Source of the DNA: Ascaris suum
Lineage: Eukaryota; Nematoda; Chromadorea; Rhabditida; Ascarididae
DNA: 64,000 nucleotides
Assembly (NCBI GenBank): GCA_013433145.1
Contig: CM024168.1
Coordinates: forward strand, 1,736,001-1,800,000
Reading direction: 5' to 3'
Shown piece after piece: positions 48,550 to 60,774 of the stretch; the first letter of the stretch is position 1; every line of letters begins with the position of its first letter. A model generated the notes under the pieces. The model made no database searches and had not been told where the DNA came from. It saw only the letters and a program-made list of their open reading frames with translations. The position numbers and the translations under genes are program-made.

Positions 48550-51500
48550 TTTCGATTGTCTACTCAATTGAGAGTATTTACTGTTTCATTTGAAGTGAAC
48601 GATAATCACTGATAAAGTTGGTGATAAGATAAATTAGCTAATCAGTGAGTTATTGTATATGAAATGAATTCGGTTCATTTAAATTACTGTGGAGGTAATC
48701 ATGAATACACAACGATATGGTTGACATCATTTGTGGTGAATATTATGCACAAAGATAAGTGAGGTAGAACTCAACCTATTTAGTGAACGTTTCGCTAACT
48801 TTTTAGCGTTGAATTATACCCAGTTGGATGTTTCAAATTCTTTATGATTTCAATCACTCAGCCTAACATATTCTTCAACCACAACGTTATCAACAATAAT
48901 AACTCAAGCACGTATATGCGATCAAAATTAAAATCTACACAGATTGCTATACAAAAGTAAAAAAATATAAAATAAATCAGTAATCTTTCTATTAAACCTT
49001 ATTGGAAACTATTTAAGAATTACACTACTAATAGGGTTAGAGAATGAAAACTCCATTCATTAACTGTTAGATTGATCGATGCGCTAATTGAAAATGTTCG
49101 CCAATATAAACGATCGGCAAAATATCACAAAAGCTTTTATCATACTCCGATATACATATATAAAGAATATCCACGACACCTATACTCATCGATTCATTAA
49201 ACATTTGATAGCATACCGGCTGAAAAAATATCGAACCGCGTCCCCTCAAAGATTGACCTCATAATGAGTGACATATAATTTATTCTTTTAAAATGCGAAT
49301 GTGCAATTAGTATGCAATAATTATTAAACGATTTATGCACATAATAACTATTTTTAAATAAACAAATATGTTTGCCGATTTCATAAAATAATCAAAAAAT
49401 TAGTTGAACACTCGGTTAGAAATGATAACCAAACGATTTCCATTGCTGCAGTTTGCTTGTGGAGGAGGGGAGACAGCGGGACGGAAAGGAGACGGGGACA
49501 GGGATCCATCGAGAACGACGGTTAAATGAAGCACATGAGCGGATTTATTACAGGACTACTGCTTTACAGCTAAAGAGTACAGTTACCGATAGAGATGGAT
49601 GTCAGTGTTAAGTGGGAAAGAAAGTGAGTGATATTTTGCGACAGTTTGTGTGTATATGGCGACTATCTATACGCTGATTTCGGTTTAAAAACAGTCAAAA
49701 GTAATAGCGGTAAAATCTAGTTGATATCACTTACACCATATGTAAATTATCCAACATATTTTGCGTTGCAATTGATCATTTTATACAGGATGCGTCACGT
49801 AACTTCTACATGCTACAGTAATATCATATGAACCGAATATATAGAACATCAAGTTTTGTATCGCAGTGATTAAAAAAAAAAAGCTAATATTTAAAAAAAG
49901 GATAGATGCGGCTAAACGGCAAAAGAGTTGACGAACTAAAATGGCTGAAACTTCTAGTGGAAACTTTTTTGATGTGTTCGTTTTATGCAAACATTTTTGT
50001 TCGCATTTTAGTCGAAGTAGTGAAATTCTTAGAATACTCAAACTTGTAAAAAAGAAAAAAATATCGTCACAAAATTTCTCCGCACTAATTTTATAAATCA
50101 TCGATAAATCAGAATATCGAAATGATAAGCGTTCAAAAACTTATATAAAGCATAAATCAATGCATATATATATAAGTTTATTGTTCGATAGTCTTCCGTT
50201 TAATAGCGGATTCAAAGAAAATACTACGTAAGAGATGCGTGCTAAAATATGGGCGAAAACATTTTTATCGTTAAACAACTTCTACATATGAAATTTCTAA
50301 TGGTTCTTCCGCTTTTTTTTCTTTGTTCTTTTAGAGATTTTCAAATATACGAATAGAGGATGATTCGAAGGTTTTTAAGTATCCCATAGAAGAATGGGAT
50401 ATTCGAATTTATGAGATTCTAAGCAATGAAATTTTCTAATTAATTCAGAATAAAATCATTAATATGCATATAGAATTTAATATGATTAATTATAAATGCA
50501 ACAATTTCTATACCAATTGAGATTAAAGATCTAAGAATTATTTCTTCTCCGCTTATCATAATCTAGGCCATTTCGTTACGTTTAGTATTGCCATAAAAAT
50601 TTACACAACGTTAGCATCAAAAGAACTGGAATTGAAAGAAAATAATAAAAATAAAGACCCATCATATTGGACTTTTACAAATAAAAAAACTACAGAAAAT
50701 ATACAACAAAGCATGGATTGAAAGGGTTTATAAAAAGAAAAATAAATCTGGGAATATGTTGAAAAAAAAAAGCTTTGAACGAACTATTAAATGCAGTGTG
50801 ACTTACCGTAATCTTTCTTTTTTGAAGCCCATCGGAACCTCGCGATTCTCTTTGTAAACATTTAGTTGTTAATCGCGTTCACTATAGGATGAAGAAATAA
50901 GTATCGCTTGAAGATGTCAGCCGTTTTACAGTATCGCTAAAATAGAAGCATATATCATTTAGCTGAAATATACTAATGCGGTATTGATATCGTCAAATCA
51001 ATTGCGATATATTTTATTACTTTTAAGTGAATATTTCTTCGAAGAATTAGTAATTTGCATTACATAAAATTACTACTGAACCAAAAAAAAAGAAAATGAA
51101 ACGTCTACAGAATAATAAAATACAAAATCGACTTTTGTATAATTCCTTAAGCAAACTAGAAATGAAAGAATATATAATGAACGCATTAATTTACATATGA
51201 AATGGCAATTGAATAAAATGCAAAAATGATATATTGGAATATATGAATATCTAATGACTAACAATGAAAAACTCAACATGAAACGTACAACGTTGAAAAT
51301 GCTCTCCTTATTAGATGAATTTTCCAAAAGCGCATTATTGCAACGCTGTGTCCATGGTTATGTATGTATGTGCGTGTCTATCTGTTGGTCTGTCTGGTAG
51401 TTCCAACTTGGAGATCACTAAAGCTAGAACTGCGAATTTCGACTAGTATGATGCACGCCACAGAACCAAGTCAACTGTCATATTTCATTCTCACCCTCTG

Positions 51501-54311
51501 ACTGCGAAAGAAGTTGTACGCATTTACGTACGAGAAAAAACTTACTCCAGTCGGATCACAAAAAGACGAGACTGTGATTTTTGGGGTTGCCGATAAGCCA
51601 ACGTTTTGCATACTTTGTATACTCTTATTTTTCACTGCTACGTTATGAAACTCTTTGTTACCTAGATGAAATGCAAAAAGCACATATCGCTCATTAACTG
51701 AAGCACAATTATTTTCACTCTCTGCAATTTTCGAATTTCATTGAAAATGCACCAACTTATCGGTTACAAAATAAGCTATCTCAGCGTAACTGGGCTTATT
51801 TAATCGCATCCCCATCCTTTCAATTCTACCTCTATAATAGCATATGCACCTATGTGTGTAGTGATATGGCGCCACCTATATATAACAAGGATAATCCACC
51901 ATTTAAAGAATTCAGATGGCAAAAAACCTATTTGCTTCTTTTATATCAATCGGATATCAGAAAAACATTTTTTTTTGCAGCGATCTTTTCATGAGCGATT
52001 CAAATCATTGAAAATATCAAAGTATTACTCAGCATATATTTTATTATTTAATGATAACTAATGCATTGCGTTTGATAAGATGGACAAAATAAAATGATGC
52101 ATATGCCTTCTTAGCACTCTATTCGACCTGTTTATTTTAGTCGTTTTAGCTTATAGTATCTTTATTTGCATTTGCATTTGGTGGAGATTTATTTGACCGG
52201 AACAAATTATAGTCATCATAGCTCTACGTTTATAAATTTCAAAGCTTTTGTAATTTTTGAGAAAAATGCAAATTATTTGGCACATAATAATTTCAAAACG
52301 AGATATGTTCGAAAAAAAACGTGGTAAATTGTGCTATTACGCTCAACTATGAAGCGGTAATCTATTTCAAGTGGGATTACATTCAAAAGAAGAGGAAGAG
52401 GAATACAAGTATATCGTTTATATCGTTCGAAAATCAACGCATATTCTAGGAATGAATTAATGAGATAGAAAAGGGATATGAACTTTGAAAATGATGCATT
52501 TTTAAAGAAAGAAACAACATTGTCGAAAGGAATGCGATTAGATGATTGAATCGTATTTTTTATGCATTAATCAAATGCAAACATATATCATCCATATAAT
52601 TGTGCCGAAGTTACGAAATATTTTTCAGCTTCGATGAGAGGAGATTAGCGAGAGTTATCTCGGAGCACAACAGGGCTAGGGTTGAAGGGCGTGGAGACTG
52701 GAGGCTGAAGAATGACGGAGAAAGAGGAAAGTAAACCCTCAAAAGCTCAAATCCTTCATAATTACGCATTTCTAAATGCGTCTTAGAATGGAAAAGATAC
52801 AATGGAAAACTTTCTAGAGGATAAATCATAAAATTTTCATAAATATTGCACTAAAAAGAAAAGCATTTGGATGGTATCTTAGTAAATGAGAACGCCAATA
52901 ATCCCGAAATGGCGAGTGCAACATAGCCACGCATCAGATTTGAAAGCGGGGAGATGATTTCTTAATCATTGTTCCACTTTACTGTCACAGTTTTTGAAGG
53001 ACGCACTCGGAAATGCTCATCTCTGAATGATCAACCTATTCTTCCGACCAATATTATATGGGTTTTTCTTGCATTCTCGTTTCACGAACAATGCAGCCAG
53101 AATGCCTCAATTCTGCTTCAACAAGTCGACATTTCTATTAAACAACACTACAAGCAACTAATGTGCAATTTCGATAACTGTGGCCATAATAGATTAAACA
53201 AAACATGGCCAAAGTGTTAAACTTTTATGCGCTATATATGCATCAGGTGCTGCTCGTTACCTAGACACGAATACAGGTGCGAATTAACACTATTGCATAA
53301 AAAGGATCTCAAATCGAAATTTTTTTTAATCGATGGCCAATTAATCACCATAAATCAGAAAATCTGCTTGCTTACCTTGGTTGACTTTGCTATTAAATGT
53401 ATCTTATTATATGATGTACTTCTGGTCATTGTATTCTCACCTTTATCACTGAGCATATTCATATGTCCTCACGAACCATCGAAGCTCCGTCCATAGAGGT
53501 AAGAACTGACTAATTCGTGTAGTCGCATACGGCAACCTTTATTGGTCTACGAGCATTTTATAAAAGGATGCATAGACGAAACCGCATTTCAATTGAGATG
53601 AAATTGAGAAATACCACTTTCATCGTGGTAGGCGAATAAAGCCGCTCCATAACCATCTCTCTTAACCCCATCATTTTATATTATTCGTTTTTATGTAGAA
53701 CGAATGTAAAGAACAACATCATCCAAACAGCTATACTTATTAATAACAATTGCACATTAAAAAAGAATATTAATTTATAAACGATTTGAAAATCGAGAAC
53801 AACACGAGATTTGAAAGTTTTCATCACCATCGAAGCGAAACAAAACCAAAAAAAAAAAAAAAAATTCCATAAAAAAAGAAAAAATTATTCAATCAAAACG
53901 AAATGTCATATCGTTCATAAATAAGACACGAAATATCTTCGAAATTACAACTAAAAAAAAATCACCATTTTTAGCGCCAATTATAATTTTCCTCCTGAAA
54001 TAAAAAGAGAAGAAAATCCACCGCTATTAAAAGTAACGGCGAAAATTCCTCTAAAGTCCTGGGGGTAAATAAAATATTAGAGGCGTTTTTCTTTTTTTTT
54101 TTTTTTCAAGTTATTGGTTCAAATTTTCAATCATTTCCAATCACAAAAAGAAAAAGACGAAAAATGCTTATTCAATTGAATTTAAGGTTAGTGTTTCAAT
54201 TCAAGTTTAATTCTAAGTTGGAAATCAGGCGCGAAAATATGGTGTGAACGTTGTGTCTGGCGTTTCAATCTTGCATAGCATCAGTTCGTTCAATAAATAA
54301 ATCTCATCTAT

Positions 54312-54518
54312 ATGTCAACAAAAAATTACAAACAAACTGGCAATTTGAATGTGATCAAGAAAAAAGAGAGAGAAGAGAAACAACGAGAAATACAGAAAAA
54401 GGAACAAAGAATTCGAGAGGGATTGGCTTACCAACAAACTCTTTCAATAGAGCACGACTTTGACAGCAAAAGCTTTTTTGAACGACAATCCTTCTTGCTT
54501 GAGCATATTCTCATTTGA
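54312..54518 (+). other. Doubtful small coiled-coil ORF (68 codons)
   Basis: Starts with ATG (MSTKNYKQTG), continues with a highly charged helical stretch (KKKEREEKQREIQKKEQRI), then LAYQQTLSIEHDF and a hydrophobic end. It could be a first exon or a chance open frame in purine-rich DNA. No downstream exon was identified on the plus strand. Confidence 0.2.
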
Positions 54519-54584
54519 AAGTTAAAATGTCGTCAGCAGCGATTTCCTCATATGATACCGTAAAACTCTGGTAAAAACCCTTTT

Positions 54585-54679
54585 AGTATTGCGAAGGATA
54601 AGACCTGCCAAGTTGATATAGGTCTATAAACTCACCAAGGTGTGCATAAACTTGCCAGGTTCTATCCTTCGCAATATAA
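54585..54679. repeat. Imperfect hairpin of about 95 bp
   Basis: The left arm around 54586-54619 (tattgcgaaggataagacct...) pairs with the right arm around 54647-54679 (...ggttctatccttcgcaatat). There are a few mismatches, and the central 25-30 nt are less ordered. It is a small fold-back or MITE relic, or a structured RNA if transcribed. It sits about 65 bp after a candidate small ORF. Confidence 0.6.
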
Positions 54680-55715
54680 TGCCTTCACGAAAACTGACAG
54701 CGCACATTTAAAGCAAATAACCAAATTTGATGTAAAGTTACTCGGATTATCGCTGTTTATTATTGAATTAAAGAGTAACCTCAAGGAAATATATCGTGAT
54801 GAAGAAAATCCACAAATTTCCAGATGAAGAAAACAATTTCCTTTTCCCTCTCCTCAACGAATTTTTCTACTCAAAAGATCTCTTCTCATTGCTTAAAAAT
54901 AAAAATCGACCATTTATTTCTGCAAAATAAAAATAAAATATCGTCATATATTCTCGTTAAAATCTCGATTGTAAATTAATCGTTTCTCTTCAAAAAAAAA
55001 ATTCTTTAATAGTCTATAAATAAAGCAAATAATCCAAGTAAGCTTTAGGCGAGATTGTACGATATTTAATACTTTGAACTATGAATTCAATGCTTAAGTT
55101 GAAAAAAAAAAAAACTAATGAGATAACTGATATTTATATATCGAAATGAAAAAAAAAGAAAAAAAAACCTCTATAGAAAATTCAATCATTTGCTAAATGA
55201 TGAAAATAAAACCGCTTAATTAGAAATGAAAAATATTAAATGAGCCGATCATTCGAATTTTTTCTTCATAAAATATTTCTCTCTCCTTTAAAAAAAAAAA
55301 TATTCTCTCACTTTTAATTTTAAAAAAAATACGAAAAAAAAAGAAGAAATATTTAAAATATTGTGCATTTTGAAGATTCTCAAAAATGATCGTAAAGTTT
55401 ACAAATGCTTCAATAAAAAAATTTTCCTCAATAATATTTCAATCAACTCAAGACGAAACAATCCCTTCGAATATATTAAATTATATTGCAGAGGCGGAAA
55501 TTCTCTTGCAAAAACTCCTATGAATACAGATTGCAGTAATAAAATATCATTCATCAGCTGAAAATTGTTTTGCGTGCCATTTAATTTATCGAATGGCGGC
55601 TGTTTCATATTGAGTTATGCCGACGTGCATATGCAATCAAACGCCAATAGTCGTATTCGTGGAAAATTTAAAGAAATAAAAAAACACAACAAGAAAAATG
55701 AAGACCACCAACAAG

Positions 55716-55758
55716 AAAGAGAGAGAGAGAGAGGAGAGAGGGAGAGAGAGAGAGAGGA
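55716..55758. repeat. (GA)n purine tract
   Basis: Nearly pure GA repeat on the plus strand. It gives an Arg-Glu repeat open frame that I regard as spurious. Confidence 0.9.
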
Positions 55759-56406
55759 CAAAAAGGCAAAGAAAGAGAGAAAGAGCGGAAGCCGGGCAAG
55801 CCGGATAATAGTAGAAAAGAAGAAAAGTGAAAGCTTCGACTAGGAAAGAATTAAGCGCAGCTCGAGATCGGCCTCGTCACACTTCATTCATGTAAAACAT
55901 ATATACGCTCGTGACACGCTCTCCCTAAGCTCATTTAGTGAGGGAATTCATTACTATTATTACTATTTTTAAAGAAACAATTAAAGCATTGAAAAAATTA
56001 GTTGAATTTATGCTAAACTCTTAAGAAACTCGATATGTTTTTTTTTCGTGTCGAAATATTTCGGCTAATTCAATCATCGAAATGGACAGTTCAAACATAA
56101 CGACAAATTGCTTCGATACCAAAAATTGGCTTTATCGTTTCGATGTCCATTATAATACGTGATTTCGGTGTTGCGGCAAAACTCGTCTCCTAAGAGGATG
56201 ATGAAGAATCATTACGTGGATTCCCAATTCGTTGGAACAAAAACTACGATAATTGAAGAATTGGTGAAAAGACTAAACGACCAGTAAAAATGCATATTTT
56301 GTTTGAAAATAACATCCGAGATCATTCCATTCCATTTTGGAGCATCAAAAAAAAAACAACAACAAGCGAATAAGGATGAGCGTGACCGAGCAGTACAAAT
56401 AATAGT

Positions 56407-58129
56407 TCATAGAAAATCGGGCACAAAAATCACTTCATAACGGCAGGGAGTGTCTGTATGATATATTCTATGGTAGTTGTTGCCCCAGCCTTTACCAACT
56501 GAGATATTCAAAAAGCAGAGCGTATTGGCCGGATCACTTTGTGCCAATCGTGTCGCCAACATGTTACGAGCGATAAACTTATGCACCCGATAGCAATAAC
56601 CCGAACTGAGTCGTCGAATCGTTTCCGCTTTATTCGAATTCAACGATGAACTCAGTGAGATGAATAACGGCTTATTTCCACTGAAAGTATTGGCTGTTCA
56701 AGTCTTTTTTTTTTCATATATCGATGTAACATTTTCTAGTCTTCAAGTCCGTCCATTTATTCAATGAAAATATAAGAGGTAGACGGAAATTTGCATATTT
56801 AAAAAACAAATAAAAGGTGCTATGGGATGATAAAAAATGAGATACGAAATTTTTTTCTTCTTTTTTTTCATAAATTTTGATGGATATCGACTACTGATGC
56901 GTATAACTCGCGATCTCATCGATAAAATTCCCCTGAAATTATATCTTTCCCATTTGCCATTCAAATTTTAATTTCACTATGAAAATTGAGCTCACATATC
57001 TAACTGACCAGTTACTTGGCCACAAACCATACGAGTGGCGACTAATTTTGAAAAAAATTAACCACATTTTCTTTAAAAAATGTGTGGTTTTTTTTTAATG
57101 AGTGGCGACTTTTAAAATGTTCGTTTGCACGATTCATACCTATCGTAAACCCTATTCGTTAATAATCTGATCTTTTCAAATCTGTGAAATACGAAGGATA
57201 ATCCTCCTCAATCCATAAAAATAGAAAAATTCCAAACAAAACCATCATATTTCCACTGCTGCAATCTCCACGACCTTTAAAAATTCCAACTATTCAGCCA
57301 GGAATTTGTTCCCCCGGGGTTATAGCTTGCCCACTGGGAAAAAAAACGACTACGCCCCACTACCCATTCGGAAATTTAGGCACGCGGGTGTACTATAGCA
57401 AAAATTTTCACCGAAGCGCACCATAGCATTATAACCCAAGATGTGTATACCATAGCAAGTTCCCAAGATGTATCGCACTCTACACTGTATTCTTGTATAG
57501 AAAGAGAGGTGCGCGTTGTAAAGGTGATATAGGTGACAGCCCTACCTGCACACGTGGTGCAGGTTTAAATTTTTCTCGTTGGGGTGATATAGGGTATATA
57601 CAAGGGTGATATATAAAGCATAGGTAAGGCCTGCATATTACAGGTAAAGGTAATAAAGCGGTGTCAAACACGCTCTGTAAATTTATAGGTGAAATTAATA
57701 CAACGACAAAAATTTAAAAAGATTTGAACTAATAACTTCAAATAATTACTCGACTGATATTTAAAGTTTATGACTATTACAGCAAAATAAGAATTAAACG
57801 GTACAACAGTATAGTACAATTATAAGATAAAGGGATGTGAAGTAAATTATAAGAAACCAGGTGAACGAGTTCTCTAAAGATAAGAGGTAATAAAAGGTAA
57901 ATTAATAAGTACCTATTATATAGCCAAACTTCCTCGCAAATCTGTTCGGGATCGGGCTGTCGAATAAGTGCAAAAGAAACTTCATTTGCGATATCCCACT
58001 CAATGCAAACATTCTGTCCATCGTGAACCGCATCCGCGAGTAATCCGACGGCAACAAACTGTCCACGTAACGTAACTCCATTCTCGTCCATACGCTCCTT
58101 TTCTTGCCATCTATACATATGTGCCCATG
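56407..58129 (-). CDS. Inhibitory-SMAD-like (SMAD6/7 type) MH2 domain, last two exons; 5' part not found
   Basis: Exons 58129-57913 and 56680-56407 join in phase 2 (AAT AG|T). Exon one: a Trp, then RWQEKERM (compare YWEEKTRV of SMAD7), QFVAVGLLAD, and ending EEVWLYN, matching the VWVYN of inhibitory SMADs. Exon two: KPLFISLSSS, GYCYRVHKFIARNM, NISVGKGWGNNYHR (the L3-loop signature, usually SFVKGWG) and PCRYEVIFVPDFL at the C-terminus. Receptor SMADs end in SSxS; here the chain stops just after EVIF, as in SMAD6/7. The product should bind type I receptors or other SMADs and damp TGF-beta/BMP signalling. The upstream ORF extension contains in-frame stops just before the TTGCAG acceptor at 58130. 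No MH1 or initiator ATG was recognised, so the model is 5'-incomplete. Confidence 0.75.
57033..57110. repeat. Small hairpin bounded by 11-bp direct repeats
   Basis: GAGTGGCGACT occurs at 57033-57043 and again at 57100-57110. Between them aaccacatttt pairs with aaatgtgtggtt to form a stem-loop. Direct repeats flanking a fold-back look like a short insertion with target duplication. It lies inside the intron of the SMAD-like gene. Confidence 0.5.
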
Positions 58130-59881
58130 CTGCAACGCTTATCACCAATCACTGTCACCATAATTTTCTGGAATGATAATTTATATCCACGAATGCATAT
58201 ATATCAATAATTAAACTTATTAAGTTTAAGTTAAATTTTAAATTTTTACAGGATGAAATTTGAGTAACATTCTAACATATTCACTAAAAGGAATAATGCC
58301 CTCGTTAAAGATGCGCACATGTATGCTAAAAATGCTTTGCACACATCAAACTTCAAACACAACAGATCGAATACCTATTAAATTAAAGGATACACATGTA
58401 GACAAACATGCAGACAATCATACATACAACAGGTGCCTGGAGTTGGCTGTTTCCTCGTAAAATTACAAAAGAGCCTAGTGAGTAGTGCACATCCTAAGCC
58501 TACATTTGATCAAGTTAAAAACGTTGCTCGGTTGAGCGTTGAGATCAGCTGAGGTCAAGAGGTCAACAACTGAGCGTTGAATCAATCAATTTGAATGTCA
58601 CATCGAAGTGTTAACTAATATAGTTGACTAATAAACCATCAAAAAATGATAGGCAATTCGCAAAACAAGATCAACGATTAATGAGATAAAATTCACGCTC
58701 ATTGAACGATCACATTCAATGGATTACTTTATTGAAATATGATCAAAAGTTTTATCAATCCACATACAACACTATCAGTTTATTAAAAGCGGAAGTTGAG
58801 GTACTTCAATATGCGCAATTTACCTCACTGCGTTGAAAAAATTTTTGAAATGTTGTGAAAAAATAGAATCAAGAAAAGAGAAGCACATTACCCAGCAGGG
58901 AAAGACAAGCAGATTGCGGTAGAAGTTGCTCCATTCAAAAATTAAAAATTATATGAAAGAACAAAAAAATTGCAAAGATTTTCAGTCAATTCAATGCATC
59001 CTGATATGCCCGACAATTCAACAGTGTGAATGCCCCCTCCCCTTCAATAAAAGTGCCAACCGCACTATCGATTTGCGGCCTTAAGGCCATTTTCCGCGCT
59101 GACAGTAATCATTCATCATTAAGCCACTACTTATTAGCATGCACGAATACGTGCACATACATCTCTTCGAGATTGAGGCCTGGCCATAAATTTGAAAGAA
59201 ACTTTTTCGAGTGCTCTCTTCGTGCATTTTTTTCGTCTCTTGAAGCAAATATAGACGACATCCGAAGCAACTCTGTTGCTGAACTCCTCCCGATGGGATT
59301 GATGCATACAAACAAATGCGACGTAATGATATACGACGAATGCAACCGCCAACTAATACTGCGAACCCCTTTTGCGCACGATAAGATTCTCCCTTTCCGA
59401 CACGATTCCTTTTCTTCTGTCTCTTTATTTGCCTTTATTTTTGGTCATGCTCAAAATCATCCTTCGAACCCCCCCCTCTGTCAACACCCTTTTGTTACCT
59501 TCCCCACCGTCTCAGTCCCGAAGGAATTGACTTGACTTTATTCAACTAAAAAAAAAAATTCCTGCTTCAATATTTTGACTCCTTTCTTACATGCTGCTTC
59601 TATCGACTGTTCATCAACGCATCCCTTCCTCGAATAGCACAAATAAAATCAATAATGGAAAATAAACTTAAAGAACATAAATAAAAAGTAAAGACGGACT
59701 TTCAAAAAAAAAAAAAAAAAAAACAAAGGCAAGGTAAATCGAAAAAAATCCTCTAGAATAAAACATGCTGAAATTTATATGAGAGTTCTTGCGTTTTTAC
59801 TATTGCGCTCGATTATGCAGGCGCTTGATGAGATTTATATAACGTGCATATGCCTTATTCGTCTTTTTTTTTCATAGAAAC

Positions 59882-59902
59882 GGGGGGGGGGGGGGGGGGG
59901 GG
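59882..59902. repeat. Run of 21 G
   Basis: Uninterrupted G homopolymer in AT-rich DNA upstream of the SMAD-like exons. Confidence 0.9.
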
Positions 59903-60757
59903 AAACGAATAATCACTTTTTGCATCGCATTTTCGACAAACCTATTTAAATGCCTAACTAGCCAATTTTATGGCCAAATATACATAGTTTCTAATGGCCA
60001 CAAAACGCTTTGAAAAATATATTTCTCTCTTGCAAAAAATTTTTATTTTAGAAAAAAAAAGACTTTAAATGTTATACGTTATCATAATTGATCGTCGATG
60101 AACTATTGGGATAGTGAGTGGCGAACTAACGAATACAGAGATGATTTGAATTGAAAATATTCTCGATTAGATGGCAATTCAAAAAGAACGCTAATAAAAA
60201 TTCTTATTGTTAAATTCTCCTAATAGCACTACAACGTTTAGCGATAATATAAATGCAGCACTACACACTTGGGAACAATTTTTCTTTTCTTAATTTATAG
60301 CTAATGTTATTTATACGTTCATTATCATAACTGATAGAAATTTTCCGTCTCGAGCAATTAGTGCAAACGACTTGGCAATATTTGCGCCACTAAAATTAGC
60401 ATATGTATATTTATAAAACAAAAATTCAATATGATAATGTAAGAGTTTTTTTTTAAAAAAAAGTTACTCTGTGTTAAATTGTTACAATTCAGCGCTAACA
60501 AATCGCCTGAGGCAAATATAATTAATGCAACGCTTCCGACAACGAGTACCCAATGCATTGCTATGCGCAATTACTCTGGTACTAGCAAAAAAAAAAAAAA
60601 AAAAAATTCAGCAACATTTCGAACCAAACTCAGTAACATTACACAGCAAACATCCCAACATCTCAATGAGGCAAAACTTTAAGCGCCGATAAGAGCACCA
60701 TCGACATATTGCTTCATAGCTATCCTAATTCCACAAAAGGTATACTTTTTTGCTCTT

Positions 60758-60774
60758 CCCCCCCCCCCCCCCCC
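60758..60774. repeat. Run of 17 C followed by tcccctcccctcc
   Basis: C homopolymer with a pyrimidine-rich tail, one of many in this window (others near 9079, 41556 and 62052). Confidence 0.9.

Larger units (their letters stand above)
48550..56406. other. AT-rich intergenic region
   Basis: Between the SMAD-like 3' end and the phosphatase start. It includes the doubtful ORF at 54312-54518, two in-frame open stretches at 52969-53496 separated by one stop, a 95-bp hairpin and the GA tract. Many A/T runs lie between 53.8 and 55.4 kb. No splice-supported gene was found. Confidence 0.5.

Noticed and set aside
55565..55843. Arg/Glu-repeat ORF over the GA tract
   Set aside because: The protein-like pattern is produced by the (GA)n repeat; the frame is otherwise unremarkable.
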